From: Stramonita haemastoma
Lineage: Eukaryota > Mollusca > Gastropoda > Neogastropoda > Muricidae
NCBI GenBank assembly: GCA_030674155.1
Contig: CM060325.1
Location: 18,180,922-18,197,847, forward strand
Direction: 5' to 3'
Length of the DNA stretch: 16,926 nucleotides
In this document: one piece after another, positions 1 to 8,476 of the stretch
Numbering within the stretch: the stretch's first letter is position 1
How the letters are laid out: every line of letters begins with the position of its first letter
Notes under the pieces: generated by a model
Seen by the model: only the letters and a program-made list of their open reading frames with translations
Told to the model about the DNA's origin: nothing
Databases searched by the model: none
Translations under genes and position numbers: made by a program

Positions 1-11
1 ATCCCGTCCCC
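1..11 (-). repeat. SINE head fragment cut by window edge
   Basis: The first 11 bases are the reverse complement of the 5' terminus GGGGACGGGAT shared by the SINEs at 3047, 12849 and 14301. This suggests a minus-strand SINE lying mostly outside the window. Eleven bases is little evidence, and the upstream sequence would settle it. Confidence 0.45.
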
Positions 12-112
12 CTCGATAGAGAGAGACAGATCTAGAGCTAGACAGCTGAAGTTTTTTTTATATAAGTGAATCACCTCCCCATTCTAGCTAGTGTTTTGGT
101 CCTTAACTTTTT

Positions 113-353
113 ACAAAAGTCCTCCGGATAAGATTATAAACTGAGGTCCCGTGTGCGAACGCACGCAGAACATCTTGCGCACACGTTAAAACCCGTTCCG
201 CTTTTCGTAAGAGTAAGCCATCGTGTGCCGGTGGGAATGGATGACAAAATTGACGAAACTCCATACACACGGGCACTGGATGTAAAAAAAAAAGCAAAAA
301 AAAAAAGAAAAGAAAAAAAAAAGCAAGCAAATAAGAATCCTCAAAAATAAAAT
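113..353 (+). repeat. tRNA-SINE, 5'-truncated copy (family A)
   Basis: The copy lacks the tRNA-like head and starts near AAAAGTCCTCCGGAT. It then carries the family's central domain: the GAGGTCCCGTGTGC block, CGCACGCAG, ACACGTTAAA and CGCTTTTCGTAAGAGTA. The conserved 3' segment CATACACACGGGCACTGGATG follows and ends in an A-rich tail from about 283 to 353. The inverted words GTGTGCG (151-157) and CGCACAC (178-184) can form a 7-bp stem with a 20-nt loop. The same layout occurs at 4614, 12461 (minus) and 14301, so membership of the family is seen directly. The central domain recalls those of known invertebrate tRNA-SINE superfamilies, but I cannot assign which one. 5' truncation is expected for LINE-mobilised elements. 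Confidence 0.9.
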
Positions 354-431
354 AATACTTTTTTTAAAAATCAAATAAACAGGTATACTTGCTGGCAGAC
401 ACACATGCTTCCACACTTGCACCCATGTGTT

Positions 432-465
432 TCTGTCTCTCTGGCTCTGTCTCTCTCTGTCTCTT

Positions 466-558
<93 letters not shown>
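432..558. repeat. (CT)n microsatellite
   Basis: A long uninterrupted CT dinucleotide array follows a short TCTG/TCTCTG-rich lead-in. Open frames through it are low-complexity Ser-Leu or Arg-Glu artefacts, not genes. It lies about 80 bp downstream of a SINE A-tail. Confidence 0.97.
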
Positions 559-563
<5 letters not shown>

Positions 564-1009
564 TATTTTCAATCCAAACATAGTTTTGAAATTGGTTTGT
601 TCACAACTTTTTCCCCTAGATAAAAGTTCTCTCTCTCTCTCCCCCCTTCAGTAGTTATCTTTGTCTTCTATCTTAATCAAACTTAAGAAGGCAAAAAAAG
701 GACCATAAAAAAACCAGCAAGAATAAAGGGAAGGATAAAAAGAATTCACATGAAGACGATAATTCTTTGCGATTTTCTTAAAAAAAGAATGTTTAGAACT
801 CGACTCTAACTAATTTCTAGAAACATTAACCATCATCCAGTCTTGTTGAAGATGGAAGACTTGCCAAAAAAAAAAAAAGAGTTGGAGTGGAGGAGGAGAG
901 GAGAGGGGGGATGAAGGGAGTGCACCAAAAGGAAGGAAAGGGAGAGAAAAAAAGAGTCAGAAGACCCAAAAGGGGAGACAATCCCAGTGTATCAGGGGGC
1001 TGCTGGGGG
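559..1009. other. Intergenic, no gene seen
   Basis: AT-rich sequence becomes purine-rich (GGAG, GAGGGG and AAAA runs) from about 855. No repeat family recognised here recurs elsewhere in the window, and no coding signature is visible. Confidence 0.6.
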
Positions 1010-1023
1010 CCAATTTCGCGCCA
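1010..1023 (+). promoter_or_regulatory. Overlapping CCAAT and E2F-like words
   Basis: CCAAT (1010-1014) overlaps TTTCGCGCCA (1014-1023), which fits the E2F core TTTSGCGC. A second TTTGGCGC occurs at 1333-1340, with ATTGG (reverse CCAAT) at 1362-1366. Words this short can arise by chance, and no TATA element or gene start anchors them. Confidence 0.3.
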
Positions 1024-1161
1024 TGTGTGAAGGAGAGGACAGGCCGCCGCCAAGGGAGTTTGGGAACCAGGGAGGGGAGTCATAGGGGGAAGATTTTGCT
1101 AACGGCTCCCCCGTCCCCCCAAATCCCCTTTCTTCACGGTCAGCTGCACATGCACTTGACG

Positions 1162-1180
1162 CCATATTTGTCATGCAAAT
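1162..1180 (+). promoter_or_regulatory. Octamer (POU) site beside a CArG-like word
   Basis: ATGCAAAT at 1173-1180 is an exact octamer as bound by POU-domain factors. CCATATTTGT just upstream differs by one base from an SRF CArG box. It sits immediately before the (CT)n array at 1199. Function is inferred from motif identity only. Confidence 0.3.
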
Positions 1181-1194
1181 CAGCCTCCTACTGC

Positions 1195-1198
<4 letters not shown>

Positions 1199-1261
<63 letters not shown>
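1199..1261. repeat. (CT)n microsatellite
   Basis: A pure CT array of about 31 units, followed by imperfect CT-rich sequence to about 1310. CT/GA arrays close to promoters can bind GAGA-type factors in other animals; whether this applies here is unknown. Confidence 0.97.
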
Positions 1262-1265
<4 letters not shown>

Positions 1266-1598
1266 AGTAGACTCTCCTCCCTTCCTCTCTCTCTCCTACT
1301 CTCTCTCTCCCGCCCTCGTTATTTCCAGCCCATTTGGCGCTCAATTTAGCGAATAATTTAAATTGGATTTCAATCTTATTGAGGGGCCTAGCTGCACGGC
1401 AAACACTCGCGCGCCGTCCTCTGTTTACACAGGGATTAAGCCGCAAGCAGCGGAAGAAGACGGAGAATTAAAAAAAAAAAAAGAAAAAAAAAAAGAACTA
1501 GGGAGAAAGGGAGACGATCCACCGCACTACTACTACTCGCAGACTTGTTGACCGTATTTCTACGCCGTCGGAAGCTTTTGGTGGTGATTTGGTGTAAG

Positions 1599-1662
1599 AT
1601 TAGAGCGTAATCTGGGATCAAAGGCCCCAGTCCCAGCATAAATCATCAGGCTCTCATAAATC
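1599..1662 (+). promoter_or_regulatory. Cluster of homeodomain- and TCF-like words
   Basis: Within 64 bp there are GATTA/TAATC arms in inverted orientation (1599-1603 and 1608-1612), GATCAAAGG (1616-1624, TCF/LEF type) and two direct copies of CATAAATC at 1637-1644 and 1655-1662, spaced 18 bp. TTTATG-type words are typical of posterior Hox/Cdx proteins. A run of 16 C follows at 1667-1682. The density is suggestive of an enhancer, but no conservation test was possible. Confidence 0.3.
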
Positions 1663-1843
1663 GCTTCCCCCCCCCCCCCCCCAAGAGGTTGCGCGGCGGG
1701 GTCAGACTACACAGCTGGTTAACATACGGGAGCTAACTTTACTTGGCCTTAGTTATGTCCCTTTGATGTCCAACATCCTTAAGTTTCTAAGGGAAAAGAA
1801 AAAGGGAAAGAAAAAAAAATAATAATCGGGTGAAAGGTAGGAA

Positions 1844-1874
1844 GGGGTAGGGGGTGGGGGGTGGGGTGGGGGGG
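1844..1874 (+). other. G-quadruplex-prone tract
   Basis: At least four runs of four or more G are separated by one or two bases (GGGGTAGGGGGTGGGGGG and onward). This meets the usual G4 sequence rule on the plus strand. Confidence 0.7.
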
Positions 1875-2007
1875 ATGTTGGACGGGGGTGGATGGGGAGA
1901 CGGTTCTCAAAGTCTAACAGACAACTTTTTTTCCTCGAGGATGGTTCCATATTGGGAAGGCAAAGTGTCAGTGTGTGTTTAGGTGTGAATGCATGCAGGC
2001 GTTTTCC

Positions 2008-2105
2008 CACGCGCGCACTTACCCGCACACGCGCACGTGCACGCACGCGCCACACACACACACGCGCGCGCGCGCGCGCGCGTGCACAGGCAGGCGCACA
2101 CACAC
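2008..2105. repeat. AC/CG alternating tract, Z-DNA-prone
   Basis: Nearly continuous purine-pyrimidine alternation includes a (CG) run at about 2062-2082 flanked by CACACACA and GCACAC stretches. CG alternation is the strongest Z-DNA former. The region also gives Cys-Val/Arg-Ala low-complexity frames that are not genes. Confidence 0.85.
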
Positions 2106-2263
2106 ATACAGACATAACATATTAATTTCTCAAAATGATGAGTAGACAATCCTCGAGACATGAAATTTTAACATTTAAAATAATATATTATTTTTACATC
2201 AGCTACCCGTTTAAAAGCATCATTTGGACAAGAAGAATTTTAAGTGCATCGCCAGTTTTTACT

Positions 2264-2302
2264 TTTATTATATATATAATTATATATTATATATATATGT
2301 GT

Positions 2303-2354
<52 letters not shown>

Positions 2355-2363
2355 GTGTGTGTG
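2264..2363. repeat. Compound (TA)n-(GT)n microsatellite
   Basis: A TA-rich tract at about 2264-2298 passes directly into a GT array that ends near 2363 with a TGTTGTGTG interruption. Confidence 0.95.
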
Positions 2364-3046
2364 AAGGCGGAAAAACCCCAAAGTACAGCCTATACAATTG
2401 CACTTGGTGTTCCTTTTTATGCAGCAACCATATGTTTTTGTTGTTGTGCGCTCCCCAGTTTAACACTCTTTGGGGTCACCAGAACGTGCACTCTCACTCC
2501 TCCCACCTGGGAATCATGATGAGATTGAAATCAAACACTGAATGAGAAGTTTGCGTGTATGACTGTTTTCAAGGACCTCGCCATATAAGCAACCATACTC
2601 CGACTTCAGAAGATTTTTTTTGTCTTTTAAAGGATAGTGCAGCTTGTTATGTTAGGAGCTTGTCATGGGTGAAGGCAATCTCAAGACAACATTTTACAAT
2701 ATAACAACATTTTAGGGTAGGCCTTGGCAATGAGCTGACATCAATAACTGACACAGCTTTTGGCCTGGCCACAGCAACCATATCCACTTACAAAGAAAGT
2801 GGAAAAACTTCCTGCTGATGAATCCATGATGCTAAAGTGATGTGCTAAACATGTGCAAAGGGCCACAGCAACAGAAGTTTGTGTTACTTAAAAATACGTT
2901 TGTTTTAAATCAGCATTGTAGGCTTTACAATCCCAGACACTAAACAAAAATATAATGACTATTTTTTTTTAGCTTAGATGTGCCATACATCTGTTGAAGA
3001 TTAAGAGGAACTCTGTTTTATTTTTTATTGTGTACCTTCACATTTT
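2364..3046. other. Apparently single-copy intergenic DNA
   Basis: AT-rich with no recognised element. A short direct repeat, ACAACATTTTA, occurs twice near 2686 and 2703. Stops are frequent in all frames. Confidence 0.55.
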
Positions 3047-3590
3047 GGGGGACGGGATTGCTCAGTGGTCAGAGCGCTCGCTTTCTCAAGTAGTGTTAAG
3101 CAGCATTGAGCGTGGTTACCAAGTGAATGGGTGACCATTTGTGCGCCTTGGCTTCAGCACAGTCCCCCAGTTCACCCAACGTAGAGTGCAACCTTGTCAA
3201 GTAGTCTCAAAGCATATGCATTTCCATAGCAGCAGCATTATGTCATCCTCATTCTCATCGGTCATCATGCAAGTAAAGAAAATTGTCTTTGATTCTGTGG
3301 CCCAGTTGCCCTGGTCACATGGTGTTCTCAAATTCCGTTTACCCATACACTTCTGTGCCTGTGGTGAGTTTGCGTCAAAGCCTTTGGGATTAGAGGTTGT
3401 TGGGCGATGGTCGCTGGAGAAACGTTGTGGTGGTCGCCATTTCGGGTGGGTGACTCACTCAGTCTGGCTCCGTGACTGAGCTAATACTGTCGTTAGTAGG
3501 GGGCTTAGTATGGGGGTTTTCTGCGTATGTTAGCTCAGAACAGGCACCACTGAACACCACCAAAGTGACCCAGCAGCAGATAGCCAGAGA
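3047..3590 (+). repeat. Composite SINE: tRNA-like head plus 5S-like module
   Basis: The head at 3047-3076 matches that of the SINE at 14301 at 26 of 30 positions, including the tRNA A-box-like TTGCTCAGTGG (3058-3068). It does not lead into a tRNA B box. Instead, 3095-3137 resembles the internal promoter region of metazoan 5S rRNA: an ungapped comparison with the consensus I know gives about 31 matches in 43, including GTTAAGCA and ATGGGTGACC exactly. The body beyond 3137 has no second copy here, so its 3' limit is a guess. It contains a 7-bp inverted repeat, CTCAGTC/GACTGAG (3458-3464 and 3474-3480), and is followed by an A-rich tract at about 3640-3735. The head and 5S-like part are seen; the full extent is inferred. 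Confidence 0.6.
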
Positions 3591-3969
3591 GACAGATAGA
3601 AACACACAGACATGATATAGCAAAATAGAGACATAAGGGGAAAAAAACAGAAAAAAAAAACACCCACCAAAAAACAACAACAACAGCACACACAAGAAAA
3701 GAAAAAACCAACAACAAAAACCAAAAAATCGTTTGTTTGGGTTGGGGTTTTTTTTTAAGTGCAGATAAAACAATCTCAAATAACGGACTCCCATGTAACG
3801 TACGCAGAAAGAAGGGGGGTGACACTCCAGCGGCAGTTGACAAGGGCAACAACTTTATGACCACATCCGCTGACAGACATCCACTTCCTTTCTCCTGGCG
3901 TCACTCCCATCGGCCCACAGAGTGCTGGCCACGTGTTCTCTCATAGCACTGCTCCTCTGCGGCATCACA

Positions 3970-3989
3970 CCCCCCCCCCCCCCCCCCCC
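3970..3989 (+). repeat. Poly-C run (20)
   Basis: A homopolymer of 20 C directly precedes the CT/TGTC array. Length calls in such runs are unreliable. Comparable runs occur at 1667-1682, 9180-9198 and 13372-13403. Confidence 0.9.
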
Positions 3990-3993
3990 ATTC

Positions 3994-4111
3994 CTGCTCT
4001 CTCTCTGTCTTTCTCTCTCTTTCTGTCTCTGTCGGTCTGTCGGTATGTCTGTCTGTCTGTCTGTCTCTCTCTCTGTCCCTCTTTCTCTCTGTCTCTGTCT
4101 CTGTCTGTCCC

Positions 4112-4142
<31 letters not shown>

Positions 4143-4405
4143 TGTCTTCTGTCTCTGTCTTCTCTTCTCTCTCTTCTCTTCTCTCTGTCTGTCTCTCTCT
4201 TCTCTCTCTGTCTGTCTGTCTCTGTCTCTCTCTCTCTCTCTCTCTCCTCTCTTTCTCTCTGTCTGTCTGTTTTTTCTCTCTATCTTCTCTCTCTTTTCTA
4301 TTTGTCTGTCTCTGTCTCTCTGTCTCTGTCTCTCTGTCTCTGTCTGTCTGTCTCTCTCTGTCTCTCTCTCTGTTCTCTCTCTTCTGTCTCTCTCTCTGTC
4401 TTCTG

Positions 4406-4478
<73 letters not shown>
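3994..4478. repeat. Long compound CT/TGTC microsatellite
   Basis: About 485 bp of CT dinucleotides mix with TGTC tetranucleotides, TCTT variants and short T-runs, ending in a purer (CT)n block from about 4450. All apparent open frames here (Ser-Leu-Cys or Arg-Glu-Asp rich) are artefacts of the array. Confidence 0.97.
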
Positions 4479-4481
<3 letters not shown>

Positions 4482-4613
4482 GGCTGTTGCTATCAAAACA
4501 CTGTTTTGTGATAAAGCAAAGTGGTTGAGGAGAGTAGGGAGTTAGCCATTAAACACATAGTATCCAGTTTTAAGGCGCAGTTTTGCGTTAGTGACACCTT
4601 GGGGGGAGGACCT

Positions 4614-4863
4614 GCACTCTCCCCAAAAGTCTTTGGGATGAGACTGTAAACCGAGGTCCCGTGTGCCAACGCACGCAGATGATCTTGCAACACTTTAATC
4701 CTGTTCCGCTTTTCGTAAGAGTAGGCCATTGTATGCCGTTTGGAAACAGATGACAATATTTACAAAACTACATACACACGGGGACTGGATGAAAAAAGCA
4801 CCCGAGTACTTATTCCATTATCCTCGATATAAAAGAATAAAACAAAATAAATAAAAAATAAAA
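4614..4863 (+). repeat. tRNA-SINE, 5'-truncated copy (family A)
   Basis: The copy begins near CACTCTCCCCAAAAGTC, a segment it shares with the full-length copy at 14301. It continues through GAGGTCCCGTGTGCCAACGC, CGCTTTTCGTAAGAGTAGGC and CACACGGGGACTGGATG to TTATCCTCGATATAAAAG and an AAATAAAA-type tail. The head is missing. The hairpin arm that reads GCACAC in other copies is degraded here (TTGCAACACT), unlike the copies at 113, 12461 and 14301. Confidence 0.9.
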
Positions 4864-4914
4864 TTTGTTGAAATAAGGTTTATTCATTCAATAAGCCTGG
4901 AACAATGTATTACA

Positions 4915-5146
4915 AAATAATCAGCATAGCAACAACAAGTGGTAGCTTACATTATGGTCAAGAACATTGTCAACATACATAATTATGGTGGTTGATACAA
5001 GAAGGACAGCAAGAGTTGCTTTTTATACCCTGTCTTAATCTGTATATAGTTGCACAGTTTTATTCTGGGATTTAAAAGTTTACAAGATGACAGCCCCGAT
5101 ATGGCCTGTGTGGTTGGCCGGGCTAAAACAACATGATTGGATTGGA
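4915..5146 (+). repeat. Left copy of gap-flanking direct repeat
   Basis: These 232 bp recur at 5247-5482. Aligning them by eye shows no substitutions, only four single-base insertions in the right copy. The copy runs right up to the first N, as expected for an unmerged contig overlap rather than a biological duplication. Confidence 0.9.
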
Positions 5147-5246
5147 NNNNNNNNNNNNNNNNNNNNNNNNNNNNNNNNNNNNNNNNNNNNNNNNNNNNNN
5201 NNNNNNNNNNNNNNNNNNNNNNNNNNNNNNNNNNNNNNNNNNNNNN
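5147..5246. other. Assembly gap, 100 N
   Basis: Exactly 100 N, the conventional placeholder for a scaffold gap of unknown size. Frames drawn across it have no meaning. Confidence 0.99.
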
Positions 5247-5482
5247 AAATAATCAGCATAGCAACAACAAGCTGGTAGCTTACATTATGGTCAAGAACAT
5301 TGTCAACATACATAATTATGGTGGTTGATACAAGGAAGGACAGCAAGAGTTGCTTTTTATACCCTGTCTTAATCTGTATATAGTTGCACAGTTTTTATTC
5401 TGGGATTTAAAAGTTTACAAGATGACAGCCCCGATATGGCCTGTGTGGTTGGCCGGGCTATAAACAACATGATTGGATTGGA
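5247..5482 (+). repeat. Right copy of gap-flanking direct repeat
   Basis: Starts at the first base after the N run with AAATAATCAGCATAGC and ends at ATTGGATTGGA, matching the end of the left copy. It is four bases longer, through an added C, G, T and T at separate places. Confidence 0.9.
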
Positions 5483-5517
5483 TTGGCTGATAATCTCTAT
5501 GATTACCCAAAAAAAAG

Positions 5518-5596
5518 GAAGGTAAAGTAAAAGGTAAAGATGTCCCATAACCTATGTGGTCTTAGGGGAGCGAGGCGTCAGATACCTCAGCTTCTC
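5518..5596 (-). repeat. Unclassified interspersed repeat, copy 1 (family B)
   Basis: The reverse complement matches the 3' part of the copy at 6061-6172, sharing GCCTCGCTCCCCTA and AGGTTATGGGA and ending in a TTTACCTTTAC-like tail. It is short and stops at CTTCTC against an A-run, so it looks truncated. Neither a clear A/B box nor a coding frame is visible. Orientation is defined by the TTTACC end, which is arbitrary. Confidence 0.7.
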
Positions 5597-6060
5597 TTAA
5601 AAAAAAAAAAAAAAAAGAGAAAGAAGAAGATTGGGGAACATTTGACTGATTAGAAATATAACACACTTGTTTAAATTTTTCTTAGATAAAGCGAGAAAGT
5701 ATTGCCACTTAAAGTGTGTACAATAAAATAAAGAAAAATAAATACAAGAGCTGTAACTCTCACTATTTCTATCAGTAGGACCTGGCCACTTGATTCAGTT
5801 TTAATGCAAGACGTACTGATAAGGAAACCATTCTATCTGGATTTTTCTCTTGATATCTAGAGTTCATTTTTCCTGCTGTGTTTCTGTCTTTATTTTCTTC
5901 TTCTTTTTTGTAATCTGCGTTTCTTAGTTACAACAGATTTGAACTCTTTGTTAACCTCATAACAACATTTTTTGGGGGGGAACAATCACAGAAAATTGAG
6001 TAGTTGTGCGGCCTTCATCCCAGAATCTGATTCAAATAACAATAATCTTCCTTGGCAGTG
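5597..6060. other. AT-rich intergenic spacer
   Basis: No gene or known element is recognised. The stretch separates two inverted copies of repeat family B and could form the loop of a long imperfect hairpin. Confidence 0.55.
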
Positions 6061-6172
6061 AGGGAGAGGAGATGGGTGCCGTCCTCAATATGCTGGCCCC
6101 TTGGAGAAGCTGATCTCTGATGCCTCGCTCCCCTACGACCGAACAGGTTATGGGAACACCTTACCTTTACCT
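6061..6172 (+). repeat. Unclassified interspersed repeat, copy 2 (family B)
   Basis: Shares GGGAGAGGAGATGGGTGC and CCTCAATATGCTGGCC with the copy at 9507 and GCCTCGCTCCCCTA with the copy at 5518. It ends ACCTTACCTTTACCT followed by an A-rich stretch. The TTTACC end resembles the short 3' tails of some non-LTR-mobilised elements, but the class is unknown. Confidence 0.75.
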
Positions 6173-6870
6173 AAAAATAAGCTCCTTTCCGCTACTAGTT
6201 TACTTGCAGTGTCCCATCCATCAATGTTACTCTCTCTGACCATAGAGGCCACACCAAGGACCTAAACCCATTGCATACCAAAAATGTCACCATTCGGAGC
6301 TTTAGCAAAAAAATAACAAACAAAAACCCCAAAAACAGAAATTGAAATAGAAATGAAACACATATTCTCTGGACAGATTTATCTACATAATTATTACACA
6401 CGCCAAAAATTTCCTTTCATTTTGCAAAGTGCCCATCGATCACAGTTCGTGTGTTTTTTGTGTCTTAGGATAGCATTGATGTCAAGTACCCTATGGATTG
6501 CTTCGCATCCAAGTTTACCAGTTCATATTATGCACTTAAGATTTTGTGAACCTCGAATAAAATAGCAAGGAGTCAGATATGTTTTTCAGCATGCTGATAA
6601 GAACAGAACCCAGATGGATTCCACTTTTCACTCTGACAGATGCGTACACACGTGCATACATGCACGCACAGGGATAGACACGCAGAGACAAAAAACAGAG
6701 ACCTTATGCTTTTTTCGCCTTGCATAAAGACCATCTGTCTCTTTTCATTGTTTTAACAAACAACGAATTATTTTCCCCCCGAACTATAAGTGTGGATGTT
6801 AATACGATGGGACCTAAAAAGGGGTTTTAAAGGAAAAACCCACTCACTCTAGTGGTACAGAGATTGCTAT
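6173..6870. other. Intergenic, weak terminal-exon-like signal only
   Basis: No repeat match within the window. An acceptor-like GTCTTAG at 6462-6468 is followed by 26 open codons, TGA at 6547-6549 and AATAAA at 6556-6561. This is too short to call a gene. Confidence 0.5.
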
Positions 6871-6935
6871 GAATGTGTGTGTGTGTATGTGTGTGTGTGT
6901 GTGCGTGCGGGTGTGTGTGTGGTCTGTCTGTCTGT
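6870..6935. repeat. (GT)n microsatellite
   Basis: An interrupted GT array (GTGTGTATGTGTG, GTGCGTGCGG) ends in TGTC units. Smaller GT patches occur at about 7102-7119 and 7155-7191. Confidence 0.9.
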
Positions 6936-7302
6936 GTGTTAGGTATTTATATTGGGGTGCTTTTCGTGTTGAGTTAGATGCAATACTTTTATTTTCGTGA
7001 TCTTCTTTGATTTAAGGTCTTTTCACATTTCTGTGTGTGTCAAAGTCATATTTTATTTCAAATGGTACATGAATAAGCAATGCAGTGATTTTTTTTCATC
7101 ATGTGTGTGTGATGTGTGTATTTTTATGTTTCTGATGATAGTTGAATAGCATGGTTATGTGTTTGTGTATTGTGTGTGTGTGTATGTGTGCTGTTTAACT
7201 TAAATGACACCGTACCTATTATACAGAATTAACCTTTAATACAAAGGTCTGCAACCACCCATTGAAAATACAAAAAAAGCATGAATCCATCCTGGTATTT
7301 AA
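6936..7302. other. AT-rich intergenic with scattered GT patches
   Basis: No gene, SINE or promoter-like cluster seen. Confidence 0.55.
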
Positions 7303-7334
<32 letters not shown>

Positions 7335-7341
7335 CTCTCTC

Positions 7342-7392
<51 letters not shown>

Positions 7393-7467
7393 CTTGTCCA
7401 TGCCTTGTCTTGTCTCTGTTTCGTCATGTCGTCTGTCTGTCTGTACGTCTGTCTGTCTCCCTCTCCT
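7303..7467. repeat. (CT)n array with TGTC tail
   Basis: A CT array at 7303-7388 with CC interruptions is followed by degenerate TCTTGTC and TGTC units to about 7467. Confidence 0.95.
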
Positions 7468-7679
7468 TTATATTCTCGTGTCTATCAGATGTTCTTCTTT
7501 ATTTCGTAAGTCATATTCTTTGAAACCTGAATTTTGCTGCTCAAAATATGATAAAGTCATCTTTGTGTTGCTTATTGCTGTTGTGCTTTATCAATCCAAC
7601 ACTAAAATACTAAGCAGTTTGGCAACCGCCGCTTCATATATAGGGCCAATGGCCTTTTTGTGAATAATATCAGTTCGAG

Positions 7680-7704
7680 TTCTCTCTCTCTCTCTGCTAT
7701 CTAA

Positions 7705-7779
<75 letters not shown>

Positions 7780-7819
7780 CTCAGTTCTGTTCATTCTCTC
7801 TCTCTCTCTCTCTCTCTCA
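7680..7819. repeat. (CT)n microsatellite, interrupted
   Basis: CT blocks are separated by GCTATCTAAA and by CAGTTCTGTTCATT near 7783-7796. Confidence 0.96.
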
Positions 7820-7884
7820 AGAAACAAAGATGGCAAGTAATCAGTTACGCCATTGGATCTTCCACACCACACCCCCCCCCCCTC

Positions 7885-7932
<48 letters not shown>

Positions 7933-7940
7933 TCCCTCTG
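7885..7940. repeat. (CT)n microsatellite
   Basis: A CT array after a short C run at 7871-7882, passing into CT-rich unique sequence. It is the third CT block within 640 bp. Confidence 0.95.
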
Positions 7941-8476
7941 TTCTCTCCTCCTCCAATCACAGTTCTTACTGACAGGAGAGGAAGAGAGAGCGGGATGGGA
8001 GGTGGGGGGAGGGGGTTGAGGGAGGACAGGAAAAAGAGGAGGGACAGGGGTGACGAGAGACCGACATATCATCAATGAGAATCGAAGCAGGCCAAGTTGT
8101 TGCCAGCACCCTTCAACTTACAAGCCCTTTGCAACTTAATGCACCTTTCCCAAACGTGTCAAGCCCCTGTCAAATTTCACTCACAGGGAAGTGCACTTCC
8201 ATTAACTTTATCTTTCTCCTCTCTTGTGTGTGTGTGGAGAAGAGCAAAGCATCTCTCTCTCTCTTTCCCCTACCAGTCAGTTCCGGGTTATTTTCCATGC
8301 AAATTGCCTGCCCGGCATCTTTGGCAGGTCTCGCAATAATCCTTTAAAAAAAAAAAAATAAAATTTAAAACCACCACTATCTGTCGTGCATTTTTCTTTC
8401 TCCATCAGACTTTTTTTCCAGGGAGAGGAGGGGGGGGTGTAAAAACTTTGTTTAAAATCAACTCCCCTCTCTCCCA
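7941..8476. other. Intergenic upstream of promoter-like cluster
   Basis: Purine-rich at 7970-8055, then mixed composition. Frames open here for up to about 90 codons show no recognisable domain and overlap on both strands. Confidence 0.5.

Noticed and set aside
3095..3137. A genuine 5S rRNA gene
   Set aside because: Only the internal-promoter part is similar, at about 72 percent; the 5' and 3' ends of 5S rRNA are missing.
3141..3479. A 112-codon plus-strand frame of normal complexity
   Set aside because: It lies within the composite SINE body directly after the 5S-like module, begins in that module, and shows no domain.
3901..4545. Long open frames of about 190-207 codons on both strands
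   Set aside because: They are translations of the CT/TGTC array (Ser-Leu-Cys on one strand, Arg-Glu-Asp on the other), open in several frames at once.
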